Origin: Escallonia rubra
Taxonomy: Eukaryota; Streptophyta; Magnoliopsida; Escalloniales; Escalloniaceae
Assembly (NCBI GenBank): GCA_033065855.1
Contig: JAVXUO010002328.1
Span: 36,001-100,000 of the forward strand
Length of the DNA: 64,000 bases
Reading direction: 5' to 3'
This document shows positions 21,122 through 32,600 of the stretch, piece by piece; the stretch's first letter is position 1, and each line of letters begins with the position of its first letter. Made by a program: the position numbers and the translations under genes. The notes beneath the pieces are model-generated. The model did not search any database. It was not told the origin of the DNA and saw only the letters and a program-made list of their open reading frames with translations.

Positions 21122-22920
21122 TACGCCTCAACGGCTGTTCCAGAAGTTGTACAAGTGGAATTCGAGTTAGCCGTTGAGGGAGAGAATTCAGAGAAAGTTG
21201 GATTTCCAAGACCTTCTCGCTGCACGACTTTCGGTTTTCGCCATGCCCATGTATATATTCTGTATACATATGACAAGAAACGTGTATCTTTTCAGTAATT
21301 TCTCCTTTGGTATTACTCTCATGCATCAAGTAATTATTATGTGGCAACTTCAGCTAGCGCGCATGGCCTCTGAGTAAGTGGAACAAGAAACTTTTCAGCC
21401 CTTAATTAATGCTCATGAATTAGGGAATGGGGGCGTTGCTTCCAACACAACAAAATTTAATCACTTAAACTACCCATCTTCTCGCCAGTCCATGCTAGTA
21501 ATGACATCTCACTCGCTCTGACAACTTCAAATGCACATGATACAATCATGCACCGGTACAACTTGATGAGAGACTTCTAAAAAACCTGCCCCTCGAACTA
21601 GACGTACCTGTATTCATTACCACTCAGGTTACCTCCACATTATCGGAGGTAACCTTCTCAGACCTGTAATGGAGGAGAGCCTTCTAACGTCCTCCCTCCA
21701 CCCTCTTATTGCTAGGCACAGGAAATAGGTCAGTCTTAACAAAAATTCTTCATTCACCCAAAATGTGAAGTGCAAGGACTGCTTGGCAAATGCATTTAAA
21801 ACAAAGAAACACGTACCTTCATGTATGACTGGTACTAACAAGAATCTGCATAAACTTGTAGGGCGTGTGAGGATTTGTATCAGAAAAGAGTTGGGAGGCT
21901 TCTGATATTAATACTGGCATAACCTACAAATTCATGTCCTAGACAAGAAATTATGATGCCCTACACGAGGGACAACACAAAGCTTTATTCCTTGATATGT
22001 GTACTTCTACAAGAATGTTCCTGTAGACCAGTTACTCCTCTTCTTGGTAAACCCAGCCAATTAGAATTAGGTTGTCTTGATGAGGACGTCAAAATTTGGG
22101 CACGAGATTTGTCCTATAAACGGGGCTACAACTTAGGATAATGAGAATACGGCACATTAGCCTTTTGTAGTTTTCCACTTTTCTGTTCTTTGATATTCGA
22201 AGCGTGTAAAGCAAGAGAGTTGCCGAAAAAATCCCTGTTTCGTCAATACCAAAATTGGCAGCTTTAGTTACAGCCGCCTTCTGTACGTAGCTGTGCTGGT
22301 TCAGTTCTGCATCTTCTTGTAGTGAATTTCTTGCCGTATCTCTACTAAAAGTAGTTCAATCAATACCTTGACAGAGCTGGTAGATGGCTGGTGAATCCGA
22401 CCAAATCGTATCCCACTTGTAAATCAGTGTGGTTGACAGTAAAAGCTAGCTAGACGCTCAGTGTGGCTACATTTATAGCTAATGAGAGCGAGTCATACCA
22501 GCTTTGATGTCAGCATAAGGTGTTATTGTAATAACTAGTGACAAGCAGCTTACAGGGATAAACATTGAACTTGTATAAGTTTGCTATGTATGCTCATGTT
22601 AGCTTACGTAAGATTTCCTTAGTAAACCAGCTTAGATTGCTTAAACAAATTTTTGTTACGTATTTTTTTGAACATGCGAGCGTCAGTGACCGCAGAATTA
22701 AAACGAAATTTCGATTAGCAAAACTGACTAGTAGCAAACAAAAGTATGGAAAATCATAAATATCACCTCAGTTACCCGTGGAAGTTCTATTTGCAACATA
22801 TCATATCGCATTATGGTAAACACACGTGTTCGCTCTTCCATTGGCAGGCAAGATCGAGTGGTTGTCACGTGTTTATGCTTGGTAAAGCGAGACAGTCGAG
22901 ACACAACCCCGAAGAGCGAG
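21122..22920. other. Unit beta non-coding sequence
   Basis: Shared with alpha 9,210-10,960 and gamma 34,020-35,790. It includes the 11-bp inverted repeat at 21,626-21,655 and the second copy of the entry-like block at about 22,040. No gene seen. Confidence 0.55.
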
Positions 22921-22924
22921 TCTT

Positions 22925-23011
22925 CAACCGCCCTCAGGGCTTCCAACATTTCAGTTTTTTAAGCCATTTATTAGCTAGCCTGGAATATTGGAAGCCCTTG
23001 AGGGTAGTTGG
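22925..23011. other. Conserved foldback, unit beta copy
   Basis: Same structure as 10,968-11,054. The right arm reads TTGAGGGTAG, restoring a pair that is mismatched in alpha. A at 22,936 pairs with T at 22,999. Confidence 0.55.
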
Positions 23012-23339
23012 AAACTTCTCCTTATTATTGATAACAAAGGCTTTCTTTTCTATAGCTCACTTCTTAACATGATACAATCCCTTGCTGGTGGCTTATTATA
23101 TAGAGACGGTTGACCTCTACTCTACATTGATTTCATCAGAAAAGCTGATCGAATCCCACCTTGTTAAATGTCTTTATTGAGTTGCTTGCGAATATTCAAA
23201 CTATTAAGACCACTGATAACTAGCTAATGCATGGTTTACTTTTCAACGTTCGCAAAATACACGTGTAAGCAACGTTTTGTAATGTATAGGGTGACACTAA
23301 ATTCAATATTTTATCGTTTTGGGTTAAATGCACACCTCT

Positions 23340-23640
23340 ACAAGGTAGTATTTTATTTTATTTTAGCAACAAAAAATTTCTGAAAGAGTGTAGATTTAGC
23401 AAAAGGGGAGCGGCGCTGGTGGAATGGAAACTAGAATCATGGATGGACTCATCTTTTTACTTCAAGGGTCAAGAGAATAACCGGTAGCTTTCCCATAGGA
23501 AATTAGCCCTTTGATCATACCCAAGAGATCCCTTTTTTCTAAAGATTATGTGCGATTTGAACTTCATTATCGAGGAATGGATTCTCAAGAGAATATTGGA
23601 CACGAACCTGTGAATTGGAAAATTTTTGGTCAGTAAATAT
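23340..23640 (+). other. Conserved ORF-like block F, beta copy
   Basis: Homologous to 11,400-11,720 and 36,230-36,530. Extra bases in CAAGAGAATATTGGACACG break the frame that is shared by alpha and gamma. Confidence 0.35.
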
Positions 23641-23968
23641 TCCATCACTTTTTGGTCGTGAATGTCAAACTAGAGCGATGACGAATATTTGATACAACAA
23701 TCCATATGGATTTCGAAATTATAAAGATATGTATCTTAAATATTCGTACTCGCGACGAGATTACGATTATAAGTTCGAGGCTTGTGGGAGGTTGAATAAT
23801 TGGCTGGATGGATTCTATCCTTCTAACAAACCAAAAAAAAAAAAAAAAAATCCCACCATACATATTCGCAAATAACTTCTAACCATCATAAACACCTCCT
23901 TGGACAAATATTTGTTCTTCCAACTAAAAAAACTTACCCTCGCCAAAACATATTTGCACCCCTCTTCT

Positions 23969-25023
23969 CAGAGGCGGAGCTCCTGCCTGACCGGGGGGGG
24001 CCACGGCACCCCCAACTTTTTGGAAAATTATTTTTTTTAATTATTTTAATTAGATACTCATTTTTTACGTATTTACAAAAATGTCATTATATCGTAACTA
24101 ATTGATTAGGGTTTCTTTTTGTTGTATTCTTTACGCTTTGAGTCACCGGCCGTCATAATCATTTCGTTCTCATTCTTCATTCTTCCAAATCTTAAATTTC
24201 AAATCTCCGAATTACGAAAAAATATGAATTGATCGAGGTGAGTTCTTTTGTTTTAAGTTTAATTCTTGAAGTATTAACAAATTCAATAGTTACGCTACTT
24301 ATCGTATTAATGTATTCAATTGTTACGCTATTTTAATAGTTACGCTATTCATTAGTTTAATTTTTATAGTATTAACGTATTCAATTGTTACACTATTTCA
24401 ATAGTTAAGCTATCGTTAGTTTAATTCTTATAGTATTAGTGTATTCAATAGTTACGAAAAAATACGAACTGAGCAATTTACTATACATTTATCGTACTCA
24501 ATAGTTACGCTAATTATAATATGTTTATTTTTGTAGATGAGAAAGTCAAAGTCACGCACAATTGATTCTTTCTTTCAAACAAAAAATGTTAGCAGTAGCA
24601 ATGTTGATGAATGACTTCCTCCAACCAAGAATGTTAATGATGATAACATTGTCGCACCAATTCCTAATCTTGCTACTGACGTTGAGATTTTGAGTCCAGA
24701 AAGTCGACCTAAAAAATTTCCAAGACTTGAAAGTACGAACGTCAGCAATGATTTTGATTGTGCACATTGAGAAAGATATTGTGAAAACGTTTACTATAGA
24801 CTCGATCATTGATGATTTTCGTGACTATAAAGAACGCCGAGTTCTGCTTTAACCATCAATGTATAGAGTTATTTTTCTTGTTTTGTGAAACCTTGATGAA
24901 CTACATTTAATCTTAGTGTTTTTTTTATTTTTCATGGTTTATGTAAACTCGAACCTTCTTCATTCATTTAGTTAGTCATCAAATTTTTTATGTCTTTTTG
25001 GCCCCCCGGTTAGACTTTCTGGA
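23969..25023 (+). mobile_element. Deleted hAT-family transposon (TTF-transposase type), private to beta
   Basis: The left end is CAGAGGCGGAGCTCC and the subterminal GACCGGGGGGGGCC is mirrored by GGCCCCCCGGTTAG near the right end. The last about 10 bp of the right terminus are missing. The flanks form an 8-bp duplication with one mismatch, CCTCTTCT (23,961-23,968) and TCTCTTCT (25,024-25,031). The core encodes the opening of a hAT transposase of the TTF zinc-finger type (MRKSKSRTIDSFFQTKN at about 24,537), with stops soon after. An internal degenerate repeat (AGTTACGCTATT-rich, 24,290-24,520) is present. Gamma (about 36,790) and alpha (about 12,025) have the site without it. Confidence 0.75.
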
Positions 25024-25588
25024 TCTCTTCTCCCCCCCCCCAAAAAAAAAAAAAAAGAATCTCTTTTGGTACATGATGTAGGAAATAATACGTGGCCACT
25101 TTTAGCGTGAACTTGTCACGTTTAGGCGACCACGATCTATTTGGATCAGACATCTAATTCAGTTCACCTCGTTTCCCTTCATGTGGTGAGTATCCTTGCT
25201 TTTTCAGAATTCCGTCAGAGGATAATCACCAATTGATTGTCTTCCATTAGGAAAAAGGTAGGCTCTCCCATGTTCGGGTACATTTAAGCCTCAATATTCT
25301 CGAGTTCTCCTCTCCCATATGATGATCTTCCGTATCGCTGTGCCCGTACGTGCCTCCATACGGCTGTGCTAATTGCGATGTCCCCATATTTTGTCCAAAC
25401 AACACCAATTCAAGAAAAATTTTGGTGTCACTTACCGGCAATTTAATGAGTTTTAACTTCGAGTTTTCAATCGGTGAATAAAAGAGTTAGAAACATTTTG
25501 TTCAAACCCGAGTCAATCACAACGGTATAATAGGGTTGGTCAGGCATGAGAAGCCACCAAACTCGTCCGGCCCATTCAATTTGTTTTA

Positions 25589-26307
25589 CAAGGGCGGACC
25601 ACCCCCATGACTGTGGTGTGGTGGTGGTGGTGGTGGTGGTGGGGGGGGGGGGGGGGGGGGGGCATGACACCCCTCAAATTTTTTGGAATTTTTTTTTAGT
25701 TTCATAGATAATGAGTAAACATAATTAAAATATTTAAAATGTTTACAAAATTTCATTATATTGTAACATTAATTTATTATGATTTCATTTTGTTGTGTCT
25801 TTTACTCTTTGTACCCTATCATAGTTTTTATCTTTGTCATTTTTTTGCTTTATCTTCATTCTTCTAAATTCAAAATGCTAGAAATCAACATTACAAAAAA
25901 AAAAAAGAAAGAATAGATTAAGGTTCGTTCTTTTTTTTATTTAGTTTAAATTCTTATAGTTGGTTGACTTATACGTAACTAATGTACTCATATAGTTATT
26001 AATCACATTAATAATATATTTATATAGTAAGAGTTAAGCTTTTCTCATGCAAAATTAGAAATTTATTGTTGACGAACCTTAGCAAGTTAAATAAATCACT
26101 ATGTTAGTGAAAATATATATTGTTAGTAGTTAAATTGAGTAATCTATTTTGTATTTAACGGATTCAATAGTGACGCTAATTATAATGTGTTTTTGATTAT
26201 ATATTTTATGTGAACTTGAGCCTTTTGAATCCTTTTGTGTTCGCCATCAAAATTTTCTTTTATGATTTTTTAGCGCCCCCGATTTAGACTTTCTGAATCT
26301 GTCCATG
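25589..26307. mobile_element. Deleted hAT-family element, private to beta
   Basis: It is flanked by a perfect 8-bp duplication TTGTTTTA (25,581-25,588 and 26,308-26,315). Ends are CAAGGGCGGA and (reverse) CATGGACAGA. It resembles the element at 23,969 (GCCCCCGATTTAGACTTTCT near its right end). Alpha at about 12,632 has the empty site. It contains a (TGG)n tract and a run of about 22 G (25,641-25,662). Confidence 0.82.
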
Positions 26308-26439
26308 TTGTTTTACCAAATTAGTCCTTACTACGTACCTTGTGTTTTTCCTTTAGATTGGCTGTAACATCTGGCCCGTCACCTACAGTCATAAGTGTTA
26401 GTTACACAAAAAAACACTCAAATCAAATGCATCACCTTC

Positions 26440-26935
26440 CCCCCTTTCTAAGACCTCCCAAACCCAAAACCCTAATCTCCCCTCCAAAACCCCAACCTTC
26501 TCATTCCCTCTCTTAAAAACCCACAAACACCCCCACCATCTCCACCAAATTCTCTCCAATGCCATCACCCCTTAATATCCAGCAAGCTTCTCCACCAGTC
26601 TCTCTCTTTTCCCCAAACTGCCCATTCCTGGAATACAATGTTCCAAGTCTAATCTCACAGCTCAATATCCCTCAATAAGTAATCCTCTTTTACAACCAGA
26701 TGATCCGAAACGGCACCGTCCCGGATGAGTACACCTTTCCTTCTGTCTTCAAAGCTTGCGTTAGACTTTGTGTTTTAAATAAAGGCGAAGAGATTCATTG
26801 TTTGTGTGTGGAATTAGGGTTGCATTTAGATGTTTCCGTGCAAAATGCACTTATTTCGATGTTTTTTCAGTTTGCGGTTGTTGAATTAGCCAAAAAGTGT
26901 TTGATATGGTGGATAGGGTGACGTTGAGCAGGTAT
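26440..26935 (+). pseudogene. PPR gene relic, unit beta copy
   Basis: A leader with CCCAAAACCCTAATC (telo-box type) is followed by frames encoding FYNQMIRNGTVPDEYTFP, VFKACVRLCVLNKGEEIHC and LDVSVQNALISMF, which match the L/S repeats of plant PLS-class PPR proteins. The open piece from 26,700 to 26,921 is only 73 codons, and the sequence then leaves the PPR homology. Downstream repeats present in gamma (38,168-38,470) are missing here. Confidence 0.7.
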
Positions 26936-28500
26936 TTTTAAATAGACAGATGCATCTGTAAATAAGGTCACAAATGTTGGCATATCTTAGTTTGGATGCT
27001 TTAAGTAACAAAAAGAATGAAAATAGAAATAGATGAGAGAGACAAAAAGTAAATTTTGCTAGGTCGATCTGATAAGGATTTGACCTAAAAATTCACTTCT
27101 AAAAAACCCCAAATTTGTCCTGAAATAAGTTTGGTACATTGTATTTTGGCCTCATACGCGTAAACACTTCTTTAAGAGGTGTCGGACACGGTATTGGGTA
27201 ATTTAAAAGTAAATAAACAAATTCGGACACCGCTGAGAGGTTTGAACAGGTGTCCAGACCTATCGGTGAGTTATTGGACACAATATATCCACCTATATGA
27301 GGTGTCGGTGCTTCCTAGGTTCTTTCTCTGTTAGAGAGGCGGGGAGACTCTTGATCATCTGTTGTTTGATCTTGCAGTTGCTAAAAGAAGTTGGAATTTT
27401 ATCTTTAGTATCATGCCTTTTAGACTATCAGTTACGAAATACTTTATTTGTGCTGGATTTGCTGAGGAGCTCCCTTTTCTCAGCTTTTGTTGCATATTGC
27501 TTGTTTCGGTGCACTTGAAGGGGAGGCATAGGAGAACTTTTCAGGAAATAGTTCTCCCTTTTCGTGTCTGCTAGAGCTGAGGAGGTTTGATGCAGTTCTG
27601 ATCCTATCAAGGTGGTCAACAGATCCATTCATACAACATGCAATGTTTGAGAAGAATTGCCATTCCTTTAATACAGCTTGATGTTGTGTATTTATAGCTG
27701 ATACGGTATACCGTTCGTCTACATGGGTGGAAAAATGTACTCCAACCACTGTAATGAGAATAATCTGGCGTATAGTGTAACATTATAAGCTTCGGATTGC
27801 AAACATGATTTTGAGAAGGATGTTCACGCTCAAATTTTGTGATTTAGGGATATCTAAACATGAGTCATCGCTGTATGAAAAAAACGTATGAAGTGTGCTT
27901 ATACCGCTATGGTTGTGATTACGTAATCTATCTTTGCGGCCAAACTTGCGGAGGTATATTTATCTTGTGAGCAAAGTCCCTCTTGTATATTTTCTGCATT
28001 GAGTACTTTATAGCATTGCTTCCAAATGTACATTTTTACATGAGTTGTCACTACCTTCAAGTGCTCTAGCCTTTTCATTGTTACAATATCTCAACAGAGA
28101 GAGCGGAAAGGTGACCAGAAAGTCCTCAGAGTTACAGAGTATGTGTGTAGCTTTGTGTCTACGATCAGTGTAGCTTCGGATCCACTCCTGCTGACTTCAA
28201 CGTTTCAGTATGCAGCTTGCTGAAATGGCACAAGGCAAGAATGTTTATTAGATATACTGAACGCATGTATCCAGTACCAATTCTGATAATCTAAGGTTTC
28301 TCGTCGGATTGAGCATAACATCACGACCGAGGTAGAGAAAGAACTGACGTTGATGCAGCTAGCCCACTCTGAGCCGATGAAGGTAATCTTAACTTTGGCG
28401 GTCGGATTTGGTTATAGTTCATGTTGTTGAAGTTCTTATGTTAGAGATGAAAAGTGATGTTAACGAATATGCAGCAGCTATTCAGAGGGGCGAGGAATGA
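26936..28500. other. Unit beta non-coding sequence
   Basis: Shared with alpha 13,610-16,240 (minus the alpha-specific insertion) and with gamma 38,470-39,740. No gene seen. Confidence 0.55.
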
Positions 28501-28517
28501 GTTACATGCATAAGCTT

Positions 28518-28823
28518 TTACCTCGCAAGGATGTCCCCATGGCTGGGATCAGGAACAAAGCGATCACGATGATCCATATCCTGCACATGGGCCACCTTTC
28601 GGAAGAAGGATTTCGTGATGAATTTCTCGGCCTCGTGCACTACATGCTCAGGTTCTTCCACCTCCGGCAGCGTCTCCCTCCTCGACTTCCTCACATGCAC
28701 GTTTGGAGACCTCCCCAGCTGGTGGAATGCCGTGTATAGCCCTAGCGACGTTGAAACCACTATCATCCCTAATGCCACGCATACCGGCACTATATCTCCC
28801 TTCAGCCGCGACGGCAAAGCCAT
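28518..28823 (-). CDS. MLRQ/B12D-like small membrane protein, short form
   Basis: Single-exon frame of 101 residues starting at ATG 28,823. Residues about 11-30 (IVPVCVALGMIVVSTSLGLY) form one membrane segment; the conserved core NVHVRKSRRETLPEVEEPEHVV and KSFFRKVAHVQD follow. The layout (short N-terminus, one helix, P-x-V-x-V-x-K-x-x-R motif) matches the plant B12D / NADH-ubiquinone reductase MLRQ-subunit family, whose members are small mitochondrial inner-membrane proteins. I infer the same location. It is one of three short-form copies in the tandem units, and the alpha copy has lost its ATG. A TATA-like CCATAAACA lies about 130 bp upstream (28,952-28,960). Expression is not shown by sequence. 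Confidence 0.7.
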   Translation of the reverse strand: MALPSRLKGDIVPVCVALGMIVVSTSLGLYTAFHQLGRSPNVHVRKSRRETLPEVEEPEHVVHEAEKFITKSFFRKVAHVQDMDHRDRFVPDPSHGDILAR

Positions 28824-29746
28824 GACCAGGCCACAGATACTGCAAATGCAGTAGAGAGAATGCGAACAGGGCAGGGGTTAAAAAGCGCGGAGGAAATGAT
28901 TCCAAGCTTGCTTGCCTGTTGTTTCATGATTCTGGGTGTGAAGATGAAGCGTGTTTATGGCATAGATTATGCAAAGGAAAGAGACTTCTGGAGAATCCGA
29001 GAACAAAGATGATGCAAGTGAAGGCCACTCGTCATAAAGCTACTGGGTAGAAGCGAATTGTGAATGGACGCATCTTGAAGCAACATGCATCTGCAGTGCC
29101 GATACGTTACTTCTCCCGGCCGCTGGATCCTTCTAATTGAGTTGAAACCACCATTACGACTTTCTAGTAAAATCAAATACAAGTTCGACCTTTAAATGAA
29201 GTCTTGTTTATACTAATATTCATCGAAAGTAAATTATTAAGGAAGTTAAGTGCGTGACTACACAGTTTCCTCCTCATATCTATTGACTCTGTTCTGGAAA
29301 AAAACAAAATTTTCTAGCATTGAATATACTTGAAAAGAGAAATTTTGTATTGTCTCTCTCTCACACCTAATTGGTTGTGAGATTTTTGTATTTAAAGAAT
29401 GTACAGGATAATGGATAAGGATGATACAAACTTTTGAATACAAATTTTGAAATGTAAATTCTATCCTAACTAATCAGGATTGCAGCTTAATCTATACAAA
29501 ATCTCTTCTGATCTAATAAATATTATTGTGCCTAAAGCAAATAGATGCGTCTTCCATCTATCATTGGGGGTTCTAACCAAAACGCGATCTTATTTTCTAA
29601 GCAACTTATGAAATCTGATTTTCAAAGCGCAGTCGGGCTCGAGGGTTCGTTACTAGTTCAGTTGAACTCCGTTCAAGTTGGCCGAGCACCTTGCTACAAT
29701 GCCTGTGATCCATCCTGCCAACACGAGAGATTTGGAAGTTAAGGCA
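28824..29746. other. 5' flank of beta MLRQ copy and spacer
   Basis: The first about 360 bp are nearly the same as 40,065-40,420 of gamma (promoter side). 29,640-29,746 aligns with 41,000-41,095. The + frame at 29,545 is not supported in gamma. No further gene seen. Confidence 0.55.
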
Positions 29747-29751
29747 GAGGA

Positions 29752-30077
29752 TGTGAAAGCATCCACCTCAAAAGTCAAAATCAATTGGCTATGAGAAGAG
29801 AGGCTTACATGGCTTATATTTATATATTTGAGTATTGTTTGCAATTACCCGATGTGAGATTTATATCTCTCAACACGCCCCCTCATGCGTGGCCCGACTG
29901 TTTTTTGATTGGGCCTATCACGTGGAGAAATTAATTGAATTGCCTGCTGGGCCTGGATCGACCAGCTCTGATACCATGAGAAAGTATCAACTTGGGCTAT
30001 GAGAGGAGAAACATACAAGACTTATATATTTGAGGATTGTTTGTAATTACCCGATGTGGGATTTATATCTCTCAACA
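29752..30077 (-). mobile_element. TRIM retrotransposon (326 bp), complete
   Basis: The terminal repeats are 29,752-29,875 (124 bp) and 29,977-30,077 (101 bp); they share a core such as ATTACCCGATGTG(A/G)GATTTA and end TCTCAACA. On the - strand a perfect iMet primer site TGGTATCAGAGCTGG abuts the right LTR, and a purine tract ATGAGGGGGCG abuts the left LTR. A 5-bp duplication GAGGA flanks it (29,747-29,751 and 30,078-30,082). Gamma at about 41,100 has the empty GCGGAGGATTG. The internal region is only about 100 bp and non-coding, as is typical of TRIMs. Confidence 0.87.
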
Positions 30078-30082
30078 GAGGA

Positions 30083-30818
30083 TTGCTGACAAAGTTTTTA
30101 CCCATAACCCCAGCTACCGCCTGGTAAATTAGATCTGGGTGTTTGAACCTATTTCGTTTGATTTTGGTGTCTCTATGTATGAATGCTGGTTGGGTCTGTA
30201 ATGAAAATGAAAGTAATCTCTCTTTCCAATTGTCTATGGTATTCAACTGTCTTTGAATTTTGTTGCTTGAGTGATCTCTCTTCCAATTCTGTAGTATGCA
30301 GTTGTCTAAAACTTTGTGGCTGAAGTTTGCAATTGTGTCCCTCTACCAACCTGGAGTTGTTTGTCTCTCTTTTGGAGAGTGATTTTGATCTCCCTTGGTA
30401 GCGAGTGAGATGGATTTGAAGACAAAATTATGTCATTGTTCCTTACTTTTGGTTTCCTTTCACTTACTCCTATGGTAGTCAAGAGTTTAACTTGATAAGC
30501 AGGTGCGACATCAATTTGACAAAATTATATTAGGATAAACTTTTTGCTTGATATTAGGGAAAAATCAAGATGATGTTTTTGTCCTGCATATTTGATTCTT
30601 TGGATCATCCTGAAGAGTATGATTACCCTTTTTTTTTTATCATTTCGTTTATATATGATCTGCTGATGTCCAATTGTAAAAAGAAAAAGAACATTCTTTT
30701 TAACAACAAAAAGATTATGTCTTGTTTATGATTTTTCAACACGTTATTTTCAAATAATTCCCACCGAAGTTAAAGGGTAGCTGTCGGCAGTGGCCAAAAT
30801 AATTAATTCTCAAGTCTA
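30083..30818. other. Unit beta non-coding sequence
   Basis: Aligned with 42,019-42,600 in gamma but lacking its 36-bp and 38-bp tandem arrays. No gene seen. Confidence 0.5.
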
Positions 30819-31279
30819 GGGTCTGTTTGATATCACTTCCAGTTTTGAATTTCTGTTTAAAAAAAAACAAAAACAAAAACCAGTTTAGTTTTTATTTTTT
30901 ACAAATATAAATGAGTATTTGATCACCCAGTTTTTATTTTGAGTTTTTATTATTTTTTTTTTGTGTTTGATATGATTACTCATTTTTTATTTTGATTTTA
31001 TTTGTTTGGTGCTAGTTGCGGTGGTAGTGCTGGCTGGCCGGCAGCAGACACCGCCGGTGCGGTGGCCGACGGCAGTGGCTGTGACGGTGAGATGAAGGGT
31101 GATGGTCTCAAAATAAAATCCAAACCAAAACTCCTAAATGAGAGTTTTAAAAAATAGTCATATTTTAAAAATTAGTTTTCAAAACTGGGAAAAAAAAATT
31201 TGTGTGCCAAATTGTTTTTTCTCTAGCTAACAAAACTGGAAAAAAAAATCGAAAAATCAAATGGTTTTCAAACGCTACC
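30819..31279. mobile_element. MITE-like TIR element
   Basis: The left end GGGTCTGTTTGATATCA and the reverse of the right end GGTAGCGTTTGAAAACCA form an imperfect terminal inverted repeat. It interrupts a block continuous in gamma near 42,620. The centre (31,010-31,100) is GC-rich and the rest is A/T-runs. No transposase and no clear target duplication. Confidence 0.55.
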
Positions 31280-32110
31280 TTAATACTTTCAAACTGAACT
31301 TTCTTTTTCTTATTCAAAGTTTCTCATGTAACTTTTAACCCAAGGGGTGGTAGAGCGGCAAAGGGCCTTGAGAAAGAACTTCAAGGTCTTGAATTCAATT
31401 TTCCATTCCATTGGGTCATATAAATGCAATTCTGACTATTTCAAAAAAAAAAACCGATCTCACGCAAGACGAGAAATATTAGATAATCCTTAACCTTAGT
31501 CTGAAACAAGATCAGTGGGCCAAAATCAATCCGAATCAGGCAAACCATAACGAGTTGGACTTGAAGAATAGTGGACATGAACGGATTATTCACAAACATG
31601 TACGAAAGATATAAATAGCTCATCACGAGTTAGTAAAAGGTTTGGGTTAAAAGTTTCGTTCAATTCTGTTCGGGTTAAACATTTTGTTACGAAATGATTT
31701 GGCTCAATCTGACTTGGTTCTATTTACACATGTATGCACAACGAATTTTTTATTTGGACGACACAGGTACAATTTAAAAAGTGCGTACTGAGCCGTTCAG
31801 AGATTGTTAATATCCCCACGTACAAGAAAGGATGAACACCACAACAAGCAAACTAGTATCCTTGAGACATTCGTCACCATCTTTCAATATACATGTCCAT
31901 CATGTCATTGAACTGTAAGACCCCTGTGTAACCAGAAGCCCCCTTCCATCAGTGCAGTTTAGGTGGTGTTAAATCTACACTTCAACGTCTCAGCGGGAAA
32001 TTTGCTGCATGCAATAACCAAATTGATTGAGACCGCTATAAATTTGTGGAAGTTTTGGTTACAACCTGAATAGTAGTGCTTCGTATTGTGACAAATAATT
32101 GTCGCTAAAT
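31280..32110. other. Unit beta non-coding sequence
   Basis: About 31,800-32,110 aligns with 43,000-43,310, the 3' flank of the intact long-form MLRQ-like gene. No gene seen. Confidence 0.55.
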
Positions 32111-32114
32111 ATGT

Positions 32115-32365
32115 TTAGTAATTTCTAGTCGTGACTCTATAATCTTTTTCAAACATGTGAAGCATAGTATTTAGTTGTGAGACCATGTATAAACTGGCAA
32201 GGGCATCCCTGCAGGGGGGACCAGGCATGATCGGGTCGCTATTGAAGTCGTTCTGGACATGAGCCACTTTCCGAAAGAACGATTTCTTGATGAACTGCAC
32301 CCTCTTGCACCGTGCGCTCAGGGTCATACAACTCCGGTAGCATCTCCCTCCTGCACCGTGCAATT
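32115..32365 (-). pseudogene. MLRQ/B12D-like long-form gene, truncated and frameshifted
   Basis: It matches the C-terminal half of the intact gene at 43,314: ELYDPERTV-type residues, then, in another frame, FIKKSFFRKVAHVQ and DP(I)MPGP...DALA. A 1-2 bp loss between these motifs shifts the frame, and the homology stops at about 32,370 at an inverted segment. The membrane segment and first exon are absent. Not functional. Confidence 0.75.
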
Positions 32366-32374
32366 TCTTAATTT

Positions 32375-32600
32375 ATTTTTATTTTGAAGGAAAACCTAAG
32401 CAGTTTTTGCTCTAACATTGACCAAATATACACGTTAATAAAACAAGGTGTTCAATTCACCAATGAGGCACAAGCACGAGTAAATATTGTATGATGTAAG
32501 ATTTTTCACCATAACTCCCGAGCATTTGAAAGCGTCAGATCAAAGATGCTAATGAAATAGGCCAGAGATCAAGGAAAAATTATGTTACCTTAGACGTTGG
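32375..32600. repeat. Segment inverted relative to 16,855-17,100
   Basis: GAAGGAAAACC, GCTCTAACATTG and ATCAAAGATGCTAATGA here are reverse complements of stretches in 16,870-17,090. A fragment in this orientation is also seen at about 60-110, before unit 0. Confidence 0.65.

Larger units (their letters stand above)
18516..32374. repeat. Segmental duplication unit beta
   Basis: Landmarks are in the same order as alpha and gamma: entry block 18,600; GTTGAGGGAGAGAATTC block 21,170; foldback 22,925; block F about 23,340-23,640; PPR relic 26,440; MLRQ-like short form 28,518; MLRQ-like long-form stump 32,115. Offsets to gamma are 12,870 bp at the foldback and 11,241 bp at the MLRQ gene, the difference being private insertions. 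Confidence 0.85.
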
